From assembly GCA_963693315.1 (NCBI GenBank), contig CAVNZG010000974.1, forward strand, positions 124,001 to 188,000: 64,000 nucleotides of DNA, written 5' to 3'. A model generated the notes under the pieces. The model was not told the DNA's origin. It saw nothing but the letters and a program-made list of their open reading frames with translations, and searched no databases. Both the position numbers and the translations under genes were made by a program. Positions 33,582 through 46,667 of this stretch are shown one piece after another. The number at the start of each line of letters is the position of its first letter. The first letter of the stretch is position 1. The stretch is from Diogma glabrata. Its lineage: Eukaryota > Arthropoda > Insecta > Diptera > Cylindrotomidae.

Positions 33582-34857
33582 TGTAACGATCGCAATAATC
33601 GCAAAACAATAATAAAACCAAATTCCTCTTTGTTTTCAATTCAATAGAAATGTATTTCATTAGTTTCCGTTCATTTTTACATTAATAATAATTTTAAAAT
33701 TTTCTAAAACTTAACTGCTAGTTAAATTTTGAATATACTATAAAAAGCAAACGAACGTACTCAATTTTATTTCCAATTCTAGCGAACAGATGTCGTTGTC
33801 GTTATTAATCTTTGCTGAATTTTCAATATTACCCGATTTGTTTTGACATCATGAGATGTAAAAAAATCAAAAATCACATTTTTTGAGAGTCGTTCAGTTT
33901 TTAACTTTAAATCAGAAAACATTTTTAATGTAATTCAATTCCGATTTGGATTAAAGAAAAAAAAGAACACAGTTTTGATATAGTTTTTTTTAATGGTTAA
34001 CATTATGCAGTGGATCATAATTGTGCGATATTGATATCAATAGAGTTTTAATTAAAAAAAAAAAGAAAATGAAAGAGTTAATTTCAAGATATACATAAAA
34101 TAACTCGTAACATATCAATTAATGTAATATCAAAATGTATTTAAAGTTACTGTATATATCTTAAACGTATCAAAATAAGTTTCATACGCAGTGGATTTTA
34201 GCTACAAATTTCATCCAATTTTTCATACTCCATGTTATAAATTTATATAAACCAGAAATTTTAATATAATAAATGTTGGTTCGTAAAGCAACTTATAATT
34301 TTTATTTGAATTACGAACAAATTGGAATATTCACGCCGCAATGGGGCACAAAAAATACGAATAATAGTTTTATGTGCCAGAAACCTCGCTCGAAAGGATC
34401 TATTTCATGCTGCTGAGTTTTTGAAAATTAAACTTTGAAAATTAAAAACAAAGCTGGAAGTGAATCACCAATCAACAGTTGTAATTTAAGGTATTTTTCT
34501 TTATTTTTAGTATTGAAATTTAATTTTTTTATGTGGTTCAACTTAGTTTTTAGAATGATAGGCTAATTGAAGAATAATAAGAGATTTCCAAAATTTAAGA
34601 TCCGTGTGGGGACAATCCGGATGGCGGGAGTGATCTCCTTTGCTTTAACTTTTATTTTTTTCCTACTATAAAAACGATGGAATATCAGATGTGCTTGTGA
34701 TTTGTATAGTTTTAACAGTATATTGAACAGAAACAAAGTGATAAAAGTCCAATCCGATTCACGAAGTGAATCAAATACATACGTGGCTCCGTATCAGGGC
34801 CCAATTACAAACGTAGCGCCGAACAAAAGGGACCCTTTAGGTTTTCTGTTAATTACA
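33582..34857 (+). repeat. Element C 3' LTR
   Basis: It matches 20,244-21,535 with few differences, and one 12-base unit (GAATTAAATTTT) of the 5' copy is missing. AATG follows at 34,858. Confidence 0.92.
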
Positions 34858-34861
34858 AATG

Positions 34862-35775
34862 TAACGAATGGGTCACATTCTTCTTCAAGTGATAGAATGT
34901 ATAAAATTACAATGGAAGACACACTTTAGCAGTCGTGGATGATAGTACATTCTGGTATGAGTTCGAGAATGATGACAATTGTTCACGAGGGTGAAGTTTC
35001 CCGAAATGAGCGTAGCGAGTGGAGGGAATCATCCGAGTGAAGAATTGCCATCATCTTATACGAATACAAGATGCTATTTTATCCACGACTACAAAATATT
35101 TCTATTAATTTCCAGTTTGATTGCTAAAGTTTTTATCACCATATTGAAATACATGCATCAAAGATAGCATATAAAAAAAACAAGTTTTTTTATTTTATAT
35201 TTTATATATGTATTGTTCTCGTTTTAACCTGTTTATATTACTATGCCAACAAATGAAGTTTTTAATTTGTTAGGGGATATTTAATAAACTATAGAACTGT
35301 TGAAGAATTTAATTAGAATCACTAGTTGTGGAATGAATACAATTACAATGGAAGATATACGCATGGAAAGCTTATATTCTTTATTAGTTGTGGATAATAG
35401 TGGATGGCAATTTTTCACGAGGATGAAGTACGCCCGAAACGAGCGTAGCGAGTGGAGGGAATCATCCGAGTGAAGAATTGACATCATCCTAAGCGAATAC
35501 AAGATGCTATTTTATCCACGACTGTAAAATATTTCGTTTAATTTCCAGTTTTCATGCAAAAATTTGTATCGCCATATTGAAATAAATACATCAAAGATAG
35601 CGAAAAATAAAACAAGTTTGTTGTTGAATTTGTTAGGGGAATATTTAATAAACTATAGAACTGTTAAAGAATTTTAATCAAATTCACTAGTTGTGGAATG
35701 AATACAATTACAATGGAAGACATGTGCATGGAAAGCATATATTCTTTAGTAGTCGTGGATAAAAACTATTCTCTT
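34862..35775. repeat. Tandem array of hairpin-bearing units
   Basis: Two complete units and a third that is cut. Each has a foldback AGTCGTGGAT..ATCCACGACT (34,931-35,090; 35,386-35,523; broken at 35,751), with an inner pair GATGACAATTGTTCAC / GTGAAGAATTGCCATC around GAGCGTAGCGAGTGGAGGGAA. Between hairpins lies AATAAACTATAGAACTGTT. The spacing is 455 and 365 bp. The left flank of element C is part of the same array. Non-coding. Confidence 0.82.
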
Positions 35776-36664
<889 letters not shown>

Positions 36665-37128
36665 TAGGGTTCTTTTTTTTGGAGCGACAATTCTTTTTTT
36701 CTGGTGCCCCACCGAATTTTGTTGGAAATACTCAAGAAAACGTCCTCTTAAAATATGAACCCTCAAAATTAATGTTTAGCACTCGGCCTTTGCGTTTGAA
36801 TATTTTCCATACAAAATACATGTAAACTTTAATGTTTTTTAAAAAAGAAATTACAGCTCAGCGGCATTTTATACTATTTCAAAATAGAAAATAGCAACTA
36901 ACTCAAGATTAAATTATCTACAAAAATGCTTATGGAGATGTAACTGTAACTTACACCGGTGACACAGTACAGATCACAAAAGCAAATTTTATATGAATTT
37001 CTTGTTCTTTTGTTTTTATTTCATAAATGGCTAAAGCAACAGAAACAATGTCAATAACAAAGTTGTAGTTAATTAAGTTTCCTATAGATTAATAAGTCCC
37101 ATAGTTAATTAAGTTTCCTATATCATAT
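36665..37128. other. No gene seen
   Basis: It contains TTAGGGTTCTTTTTTTTGG right after the TA tract; no coding frame. Confidence 0.3.
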
Positions 37129-37930
<802 letters not shown>

Positions 37931-38040
37931 GGGCACTTGATATGAGTGAGACAACTTTTGAAACCGATGTCTTCCGATCGGGATGAAATTTGCACCAAGG
38001 TTAGTCTATTGGATAGTAATTTAGACACAATTTTTCAACA

Positions 38041-39083
38041 AGATCGGTCAAGAACTCTCTGAGTTAGAGAGGGTCAAAATTTGACATTTTGGCCAAACAT
38101 GTGTTTTTTCTCGTCCTTGTAACTTATTACCTATTGTTCTTAGCAAAATTTGTCCCAAATAGATTAGATAGCTATTTCTTCAATCTTTGAAAAAAAAAAA
38201 TTAAAAACAAAAAAAAATAATTTTTGAATTTTGTTTGCAAAATCAAAAACTGTTTTGACTTTTTTCAAAAAAACCCCTTTTCTTTCTTTTTTTTTTGATC
38301 AAAAGAAAGCTAAGACCTTTTCCTTTAAGACCATTTTGGTCGCTTAGTGGGATGCGAGTGGGATATCTATCAAAATAAATGTTTTGCAACTCAAGACAAA
38401 GGTTTTTCAATTTTAGCATATGCACTATTTCAAATTTTTTCCTATTTGTGTGTAATTGTTTCTAAAGCTCCAAAAATAAAACTTATACTGAGAAACTAGA
38501 CAAACTAACCTTTCCGATGGTATGTAACATACCTAACTAAAATTTCATACCCTCGATACTGTAATTTCCACAATATGTTAACCTCAGGAATAAAATCACT
38601 TTTTCTATAGAAATGTTGAAAAATTAAATTTTTTTATTTATTTGTAATAATAATTAAATTAATATATAATAATAATAATAAAAAGATAAATAATCTAATA
38701 AAATTTACTCTTAATCACATTAGATCTTAATCCTTTCTTGGCGTTACTAGGTTCAGCTGTTGATTTCACTGCTGGTTTCTTTTTTGCCTTCGGAAAGAAA
38801 TCGCATTGGGTAGAGGCAGAAAACTTTTTCAACTTGAGTCTTCCATCGACAAGCGATATAAAAGTCAAAAAAGTTTTTGATTTTGCAAAACAAAATTCAA
38901 AAATTATTTTTTTTTGTTTTTAATTTTTTTTTTTCAAAAGATTGAAGAAATAGCTATCTAATCTATTTGGGACAAATTTTGCTAAGAACAATAGGTAATA
39001 AGTTACAAGGACGAGAAAAAACACATGTTTGGCCAAAATGTCAAATTTTGACCCTCTCTAACTCAGAGAGTTCTTGACCGATC
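38041..39083. mobile_element. Foldback element with arms of about 225 bp
   Basis: GATCGGTCAAGAACTCTCTG at 38,041 is mirrored at 39,083, and the mirror goes on inwards for about 225 bp on each side with very few mismatches. The loop of about 590 bp carries a coding-like piece on the minus strand. The ~110 bases left of the first arm (from 37,931) have no partner on the right, so the right end may be truncated. Confidence 0.85.
38695..38880 (-). pseudogene. Coding-like Lys-rich C-terminus inside the foldback loop
   Basis: The minus strand is open and ends at TAG 38695. It contains DGRLKLKKFSASTQCDFF, then KAKKKPAVKSTAEPSNAKKG and KSKFY. The composition is protein-like and higher in GC than the neighbourhood. 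I do not recognise it. It could be the end of a transposase that once owned the arms or a captured host exon. Confidence 0.35.
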
Positions 39084-39524
39084 GTTCAATTGGTCACTTG
39101 CAAAAATATTAAATATTTCAGTCAAATATAATAATAAAAATGCCTCGTTAATAGGTCAAGAACCACATCCTAATTAACAAGCAACAATCCCCATAAATCT
39201 AAGACCAATTCGTCTAAAAAGTTGCGAAGGGTATTCAAAACTTTTCGCGCAAAGATGATGAGTAGCGAAATAAAGAAGAAAGCCTCTTCCGTTTAAAAAA
39301 AATATTGCTCATATACTAATGTAATTTATTTAAAAAGATTAATAAATCATTGCTTAAAAATCTATACATCTATACCAGCGGTTTCCAAACTTTCTGATAC
39401 TGCGACCCACAAAAGAAAAAAAGAAAAATTGGTGGCCCCCTTATTAGATAAAACAATAAAATAATAAAAGCACATTTTCAAGTTGTAAAAAGTAATGTAT
39501 TCATAGAATAAAACTAAACAAAAA

Positions 39525-39644
39525 TTAATAAGTGCGAAGTTCTTTTTCCATTACTAAACGATTTCGATATTTCGATTTCATGGCTGCTAAAGCAGAAAAT
39601 CTGGTTTCGCATAAATATGATGTTACGAATGGTAACAGCACTAT
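39525..39644 (-). pseudogene. hAT transposase, C-terminal end
   Basis: The minus strand reads LLPFVTSYLCETRFSAL, then AAMKSKYRNRL, and stops at TAA 39525. This is the typical dimerisation end of hAT transposases. The preceding codons are on the other side of the inserted transposon at 43,042. Confidence 0.88.
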
Positions 39645-39902
39645 TATAGAGAAACTGCGACAAATGAAAATACGATACTAGCGCCCATGGTGACAAATAA
39701 AAATACTTCACGAATGACATCTAGTTTTTCGTTGATACAAATTGGCTGTTAAAATTTCGTTAATTTAAAAAGTGAAAACTAAAAGTTAAGCATAAAAATT
39801 TTAAAGAATCAATAAATCTTAATTGTATTATATTGTTTGTAAGGGATTAAAATAAAATATTTTAAATTTATTTTGTATTTTTTTTTCCTATTCAAAATTT
39901 AA

Positions 39903-41340
39903 ATGGAAGTGATTGTGTTGAAAAGTGGCTTCCAGCAAATTACAGCCAACAATTTACGTTTGTCTGCGGAAACTAAGGGTAAAAACCTATATGAGAGTGG
40001 GCACGTAAAAAATGTCGAAGAACGGCAATTTATTGATAAGTCCGTAATTAGAGCGCAAGTTATTCGTCAGACTAACATAAAATGCCATTTCAACGTAACA
40101 ATAAATGTTAGTAATCTATTTTAAAAATTGCAGTAAGAAACTAGCTATTGATCGATTTACTGTTTTTAGGTTGACTTACAACGTAATTTACTTCATAGTA
40201 ATTGCGAATGTCCTGCTGGATCAAGCTAACAATGCTGCAAACATACAGCTGCAGTAATTATTTTTGTTAATAATGAAACTGCTAACTGCAAAACAAGTAG
40301 AAGATGTGAATGGAACATACCATCAGTTTCTTCACTTGCAGAGGAGTATAAGAAAGGTAGAAAGATATGTGAACTTATTCGTCCTAAAACATATAACAAA
40401 CCATTAGAACCGGTGGTTCTACCATGTCTAAATTTTTCTTGTCCACTTGCCGATATCCTTTATGCAAAGAGTGTTACCGAGACAACACAAATTATATATG
40501 GAATTTTAAATGAATTGGTAAATGTAGTAGTTGAAATAGCTTGTAGCGCAATATCTTTGTGTATTTATAATCAAATTATAACACAGCATTCTTCAACAAA
40601 CATTTATTCCACTAACAACAATTTTCGTAACGAAAATCACGAAACGTTTTATCAAAATAATGTTAAACGGAATATCAACGAATTGGCTAATATATGTTCC
40701 AAAACATATAATCAGGCTGAATGTGAGATATGGCATACTGAACGTATTACCAGAATTACATCTTCCACGGCACATCAAGTTAAAACTCGTAGGTCGAAAT
40801 TTGAAGAACTTGCCAGCAAAATGTTAAATCCAAAGCAAATGAAGAGATTGCAAAATTTAGATTACGGTTTAAATAATGAAAACGCAGCTCGGACTATGTA
40901 TAAAAATGCAACTGGATACCAAGTTGAAGAATGTGGTCTGGTTATTCATCCATACCAAGAATGGTGCTAGTCCTGATGGAATAATTATTGTAGATGGGAA
41001 AATTGTAAAGACCCTAGAAATCAAATGTCCTATTACATTAAGAGATTCGCCATTGGTTGATAATGATGGAAAAATAAAATTAGGCTACTTAAGGTTCAAT
41101 GAAAATAATAGCCTGATATTAAAAGAAACGCATTGTTACTATACTCAAATCCAGTTACAAATGTATTGTACTGGATTAAAAAAATGTGATTTTTTTATAT
41201 ACTGTCCGAATCAAGATTGTTTATTGATAGAAATAGCTAGAGATGAAGATTTTTTACTAACATACATCCCCAAATTAGAAAATTTTTATATAAATGTTTA
41301 TTTAGAAAAATTATTTCATGAATTTGGATTAAATAAATAA
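39903..41340 (+). pseudogene. SWIM zinc finger plus YqaJ-type exonuclease of the ISL2EU-like element
   Basis: Exon 1 (39903-40106, MEVIVLKSGF) is followed by a 63-base GT-AG intron (40107-40169) that keeps the frame. Exon 2 has a SWIM pattern, CECPAG and CKHTAAV (CxC..CxH), with an in-frame TAA between its halves at 40227. Then the YqaJ/lambda-exonuclease fold follows: WHTERITRITSS, NNENAARTMY, GLVIHP, a small deletion with frameshift near 40,963, GASPDGI and the catalytic LEIKCP. It is a PD-(D/E)xK nuclease thought to trim DNA ends. One stop and one frameshift make it inactive. Confidence 0.85.
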
Positions 41341-41371
41341 AACGTAAAATTAATGATAATTAAGTTTTGTT

Positions 41372-42894
41372 TTAAGTTTTTATTATAGGAGTTTGTAAAT
41401 TTGTGAGTACACAGCACAAATGCACAATATCATCTATGTAGTACAAAAGGTCAGTACTTATTTTATTCAAAATGTTGTAGATTTTAATTCTAGAAATACA
41501 CCTTTCAACATGGATTCGGACACTCGCAATATTGAACGTCTCGGTAATTTCCTCATCAGTCAATTTTCCAGCATGCAAAAATGGAGGTGTTACAACAATT
41601 GCATTCGGAATACTGATCGAACTTTGTATGTGTGGAAATCCTTTGTCTGCCATAATTACATCACCTGGCTCCAATAGCTTCAAAAAACCACTATCATTGG
41701 TTATAAAAGGGTCACTTGCTCTACCTCCATAACATTGCGACTTAAACGAAATCATTCCTGAGGGTGTTATACCAACTAAAAATTTTATGGTCTACCCAGA
41801 TTTATAATTGGAATACAAATGATTTCGTATTTTTATCGGCCCAGGTTGTTCCGTACGGATTTCTGTGCAGTCAATTATTACTCTACAATTTGGGTAGTGT
41901 AGTTTAAATGCTGGTGGCATAGTCAACTGGACTGCTTCTTTGCTCGGCCAAAAAACAAAATTCTTTGTTTTGTTTGATAAAATTACAAGTATCTCGTGAA
42001 AAATACGTGCAAAAGTAGTCGAGTCTACATTAAACAGTGGTGCAATAGCATCAAAAGGTAATCCAGTTTTAATTTTCATTAAACAGATTAGGAGTCGATT
42101 TTCCGCACTTACTTTGTTGCATTTAAAAACTGGCAACATATCAAATAATAATTTAAACACTTCTTCTCTTACTCCGGTTAATGATTTTAATTGCTTACTG
42201 CCTTTAATAGATGGATAACCATTAAAATTTGGTGAAAGGATTGGATCAGTTCCCACCATTTGATCCTTTTTTGAAATGCAGCTGCTTCCGACAAAGCTTG
42301 AAGGTGATATACAAGCTTAAGTTGAAACAGTATTTGGTTCACAGTTAAATTGACAAAAAAATTCGAAAGGACTTTCTATTTTTTCAAATGACACTACCTG
42401 AATTTCTTTGTCATATTTTTTTACCGCATCACTTTCAACCGTAAGGTTATTTGAACATGACATTTCAGTCGAACTTTGAGTTTGTAATACTGATTCAGTT
42501 TTCCGTTTTTTCCACCTATTAAATTGGACAATATCAGCATTGGAGTATGCCTTTCTTTTATATTGGCATGGGAAAAGTGTTGGATTAAAAGATGGACGTC
42601 TTGGATCTCCAGATTTTGATCCTCCAACAAAATGCTCACTGCAAATTCTCGAACTTTTATTTGGTTGCCACAACGTACCATCGTTGCTATAAATGCAGAT
42701 TTACATTTTGATTTATTGTCATTGATTTATTTTTATACTTACTTCAAACGATTAATTGAATTTATTCAAATTTTCCTACGTTCCAGTTCATGGGGCCTTG
42801 CGGGAAAGGAATATAATTTAACTAAAGCTGTTGTATTACCATAGGTATTACAACAACCTACAACACAACATATCGTGTTACCGGATCTTTGCAT
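41372..42894 (-). pseudogene. THAP-DDE transposase of the ISL2EU-like element
   Basis: The start is ATG at 42894 (MQRSGNTICC). A THAP zinc finger begins CCVVGCC and goes on, after a 56-base intron (42742-42687, GTAAGT..TATAG), to SRICSEHFV. Then a helix-turn-helix and the DDE_Tnp_4 core follow: VIIDCTEIRTEQP (first Asp), YGGRASDPFI, VIMADKGF (second Asp), VRIHVERCISRIK (Glu). The frame is kept throughout, but three stops interrupt it: TGA at 42766 where THAP proteins have an invariant Trp, TAA at 42317 and TAG at 41792. No frameshifts, so decay seems to be by substitution. The catalytic residues are all still there. Confidence 0.88.
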
Positions 42895-43041
42895 TTTTGA
42901 ATGAAATATATGAAAAATTAATATAAAAATTATTAACACCAACAATATCAAAGTAATCTTGTTTACAAAATTATACTGTCATTTCAAAACTTTTAGAAAA
43001 TCCGGTAGAGGCACTATCTCCGATTTTGCAGTTTCTCTATA

Positions 43042-44010
43042 GCTCTGTCCGACAAAGTAATATAATCTTTTTTTCGTTCCACCCAAAACTGAATTAAAGT
43101 TTTACTATCAAGTTCCTGTTGCAATGAAGTATCGAAAGATATTTCAATCAATATCTAAAATCAATATCTTTGTAAAATCAATATCGTTGAAATAATCATT
43201 GAAAATCAAACTTACTCAAATTTGCTTTGATCTACTCTACCTCGAACAAGTTTTGTAGTTGAAAAGCAGTTTATTATTCGATTTTATTTAAATCAGTTAT
43301 AATTTTGTTTTGGTATTTTTAATAATAAAATGGACCAGTCAGATCTAAATATCAGCCCCAATTAAAAAATTTTGATAATAATAAAATTGTGTGGTTTCTT
43401 TTGAAAAATTTTCAAATTTTTGGCGTTCCATTGGTGATCTACTCAAAAGCTGCTTTGAGCAGCTATTTTGTTCCAAAGGAGCGCATTTAATGTGAAAAAT
43501 GTTTTAGTAAACTTTGCAAATGTTCTATAAAAAGATTTTTGTTTGCTTTAATATTGTTTCTGGTACCGGCGTCATTTAAAATTGGAAACATGTCATATAA
43601 GTCCTTTTCTAAATTGGATATCCATAGCTCCAATTTTTTAATGAATGCCGTGACTTTGTCTTTTTGAATCAGAGCATGCATTTGTGGACCTTGCATTGAT
43701 TTATTTAAATCGCTTAATTTTTTAAAAATTTCAACTAAATAAACAAGTTTAAGAATAAAGTTATCGTTGCGAAAGGAAGATGCCTCATCTTTGTGATTTT
43801 CAGCGAGAAAGATCGCAATTTCGTCTTTAAGTTCGAACGCTCTTTGAATAAATTTTAAACGAGATAGCCAACGCACATTTCTCAATAGTACAAGAGTGAT
43901 GTATATTCAGCTCCCATATCTTCACACAGCTTTCCAAATAATCTCGTATTCAAAGAACTGTTTTTGATATAGTTTACAACTTTTGTAACAATATGAAATA
44001 TGTTTATTAT
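43042..44010 (-). pseudogene. hAT transposase, middle part
   Basis: From right to left: KVVNYIKNSSLNTRLFGKLC and EDMGAEYTSLL, a frameshift near 43,885, VRWLSRLKFIQRAFELKDEI, LQ-type SDLNKSMQGPQMHALI and KKLELWISNLE, then near the insertion FWVERKKDYITLSDR. These follow the order of ZBED5/FAM200-like hAT transposases. The BED finger and the first catalytic part are deleted: the left-hand domain starts only about 110 bases from the TIR. Stretches at 43,130-43,480 are too decayed to read. Confidence 0.85.
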
Positions 44011-44130
44011 TTATTATTATTATTAAATTAAATTATTATTATTAAATTAAAAACTTCACGACCCCCTTGAGGTTATTACGCGACCCCCCTGTGGGTCGCG
44101 ACCCACAGTTTGGAAACCGCTGATCTATAC

Positions 44131-45634
44131 TATAGTATATCTACTATTTTAAGCCACCCTGTTTGTTTGCTACCGTTTGTTTTAAAGGATTCTCCTTTAT
44201 AACATATTGCAATCTCATTTTAATGAGCCATACAGTCTAACATCGCATCCTCTAATTAACATTCAAAAAAAATCCTCATCCATTCTATATATCGATTTAA
44301 GGAAAAAACATTATTAAAAACAAAATTGCACTATTGACTATAGAATAAGGAATATAATGTTTAAGTCCTGACATGTAGTAAATTGTTAATTTTTAACTAA
44401 AGCTTTAGCTAAGGTACAACAAACAATTTTTTTTACAGCAAATATTGCATACAAAATTAAATTAAATCTGAAAAACTTAAATGAGATTAATTCTATTATT
44501 AGTAATTATCTACTAACAAAAATAAAAAATAATAATAAAAATAATTTAAATACATATAAATATGTATATGTACAAACAAATGTTTTTTTTCATAATCATT
44601 CATTAATAATTAATATATACAAACAATCATCTTTATCATATACCGCATTCACAGCGACATAGCAAATTAGTAGATAGTATATTATAATTTGCATCTTGGC
44701 ATATTTAATATTCAATCATTCTTTCTTTTCCGAACGAACTTATATTTAATTTTGTTTATTTTTATCATTTTGTGTTTTGCTTATTTGTTGAACGAGCTGA
44801 ACGAGGTGAACGAGCTGAACGAGTTCAGTTTTTGTTCTTTATGATAAATTTTTCATTACAATATTTTTTGTGAACTAATTCGTTTTATACGCAGGTCATT
44901 TCTTTTGGCGAGCGTGTGGTTTTGTTTATTAGTAAATTCGAACCGTTCAGTTTTTGTTCTTTATGATAAAATTTTCGTTAGAATATTTTTTTTTCTATTT
45001 ATGATTTTAATAAATGTATAATGTATATGGTATTGTTAGTTTGGTTCTGTTAGTGTTATTTTCATATAAAGGTTTGAAAATTTTTAATTTTCATTGTTAA
45101 ATGAAGTGCATATATTTTTTATAATTTTTAAATGTGTATTGGTTTCTTTATGTTGTTATGAAAATCTGCACGATTAGTTAGATACATTTTTTCATGTCAC
45201 TTTTTTATGCGAAGTTGTTGAATATAATGAATAAATGTTTGAGAGAAGAAAAACAAATTCACATACCACAATGATCGGAATCAAGATTTGATCGCAATGA
45301 AAATTTGAAGACGAAGTGATATTGGAGGTGCATTATTACTTTTATTGATGGTTTATTTGAGGTGTATTATTGAAATCATGTTCAAATCCAAAACAACGTT
45401 TTTAATTTAACATATGGATTTCGAAATGATTTCCATGATGTTAGTTGTTAACTAACACTGCTGCCATTACATTATATACTAAAAGTCGTTCATTGCACAT
45501 AAAAAAAATGTCAATAGTACATAAAAAGTTAGTGACCAACGAACGACGTTTCTTTTATTACTGAACGTTCGGTCGTGGTTCACTGAAGTGATCCGTTTAA
45601 TTAACTTCGGTCGTTCACGACGGACACATCACTA
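44131..45634. other. No gene; duplicated phrases and a possible hAT-type end
   Basis: GAACGAGCTGAACGAGGTGAAC repeats occur at 44,791-44,830, and GTTCAGTTTTTGTTCTTTAT is duplicated at 44,825 and 44,945. At 45,634 the sequence ends ACGGACACATCACTA; read from the right, TAGTGATGTGTCCG looks like a hAT-type end, but I could not find its partner. The rest is AT-rich. Confidence 0.4.
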
Positions 45635-46013
45635 AATTTAGGAGTAAATTCAATATTAGGTTTTACTGAGTCTTTTAGTTCAGTCCATTATTGCCGGTTC
45701 TGTAAATGTAATAAAGATGAAATGAGGGTGTTATGTACTGAAATGAGTGATAAGCTCAGAAGCCCTTCTAAATATTAAAACAAAATATTGGTATAAATGA
45801 CTCAAAAATAACTGGAATTAAAGAAAACTCTGTTTGGAACACATTAAATAATTTTCATCCGATCGAAAACTTTAGTGTGGATTGTATGCACGATTTATTG
45901 GAAGGCGTTTGTCATTATGACCAAATTTTATTACTCAAAATTTTTGTGTTAGATAAAAAATATTTTACTATAGAGCAATTGAACCAAAGAATAGAATTGT
46001 TTAACTTCGTCAG
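45635..46013 (+). pseudogene. Fragment of a transposon-type protein of unclear family (MHDLLEG motif)
   Basis: Two frames in series give NSILGFTESFSSVHYCRFC, MSDKLRSPSKY, then after a shift near 45,780 ITGIKENSVWNTLNNFH, FSVDCMHDLLEGVCHYDQ and KKYFTIEQLNQRIELF. I remember this arrangement from many uncharacterised, transposon-like insect and cnidarian proteins; I cannot name the superfamily with confidence. The fragment is cut on the left by a possible hAT end and on the right by an inverted duplication of its own last codons. Confidence 0.55.
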
Positions 46014-46063
46014 AAGTTAAACAATTCTATTCTTTGGTTCAATTGCTCTATAGTAAAATATTA
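45963..46063. repeat. Hairpin made by inverted duplication of coding sequence
   Basis: Arms of about 48 bases (GAACCAAAGAATAGAATTG and complement) flank a 4-base loop GTCA. The left arm is the end of the transposon-type coding fragment; the right arm is its mirror. Confidence 0.9.
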
Positions 46064-46071
46064 TTAAATAG

Positions 46072-46576
46072 ATAGTATATTACATACCTAGCGCTGTAAA
46101 TAGCATTTTACATGCGAGTGAAAATATTGCGCACGAGACGCGCAGCGGCGAGTGCAGTATCTTCACGAGCATGAAAAATGGTTTGCAGCTCGAGGTTTGT
46201 TATATACTTTTTCTACGCTTTGTTTTAATGCCCAAACGCGTATAATTACTTGAAAAAATGAACTACTTATTAAAAATTAAATGCAAATAGTTTACAAATT
46301 TTTGTAGGCTTTGCATTAATATGTTAAAATAAATTGAAATATTTAATTTTTAAAAATCAAATTTTTCTTTAATTAAAAATTTTTCTTTTTATTAAAAGTG
46401 TTAGGTAATATATATTAAAAAATACACTACGTTACACTTTTTTTCTCATTATGTTACACTTTTTGTAATAATCAATTTACATGTTACCCATGACATGTAA
46501 TTGCGATGTAATTGATAATTTACTGTGATAGGAGTAGAAAAATGCTATACAGAGCTCTAGGTATGTAATATACTAT
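46072..46576. mobile_element. MITE with inverted ends ATAGTATATTACATACCTAG
   Basis: The 20-base ends are exact inverted copies and continue imperfectly (GCTGTA / GCTCTGTA). 505 bp, no ORF. An unusually CpG-rich patch GCGCACGAGACGCGCAGCGG lies at about 46,130. Target duplication not clear. Confidence 0.8.
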
Positions 46577-46667
46577 TATTTATCCGATTATTATTCAACA
46601 AACAAATTCTAATTGGCCTTGCTACTCTAGTTTGGAAAAAGTGACAAAAAATACAAATATTTTATTG

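Larger units (their letters stand above)
20244..34857 (+). mobile_element. Element C: Ty3/gypsy LTR retrotransposon, Osvaldo/Ulysses-like, with element B nested inside
   Basis: TG..CA LTRs of 1,292 and 1,276 bp flank a long leader, gag and pol. The target duplication is AATG (20240-20243 and 34858-34861). The LTRs are about 99% alike apart from two short indels. Without element B its length is about 10 kb. The Osvaldo/Ulysses label is an inference from LTR length, a Gag with zinc knuckles and an RNase H resembling that group. The copy is dead: there is a frameshift in RNase H near 27,015 and element B in the end of pol. Confidence 0.93.
39645..43041. mobile_element. ISL2EU-like DNA transposon with two convergent genes
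   Basis: The ends TATAGAGAAACTGC face each other; the next bases are imperfectly mirrored. It carries a SWIM-YqaJ exonuclease gene on the plus strand and a THAP-DDE transposase gene on the minus strand, tail to tail with 31 bases between stop codons. This pairing is what I recall for the ISL2EU group. It lies inside the hAT transposase gene. The target duplication cannot be fixed because the joints are all TA-rich. Both genes are broken. Confidence 0.85.
39376..44122 (-). mobile_element. hAT transposon (ZBED5/FAM200-type), internally deleted, with an ISL2EU-like element nested inside
   Basis: The ends are CAGCGGTTTCCAAACT on both sides, flanked by a perfect 8-bp duplication ATCTATAC (39368-39375 and 44123-44130), the hallmark of hAT elements. 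The transposase is on the minus strand, without its N-terminal half. The second transposon sits between the codons of its C-terminal region. Without the insert the element is about 1.35 kb. Confidence 0.93.

Noticed and set aside
34931..35523. CRISPR-like array
   Set aside because: Only two and a half units of 365-455 bp, no short direct repeats with unique spacers, and eukaryotic context.
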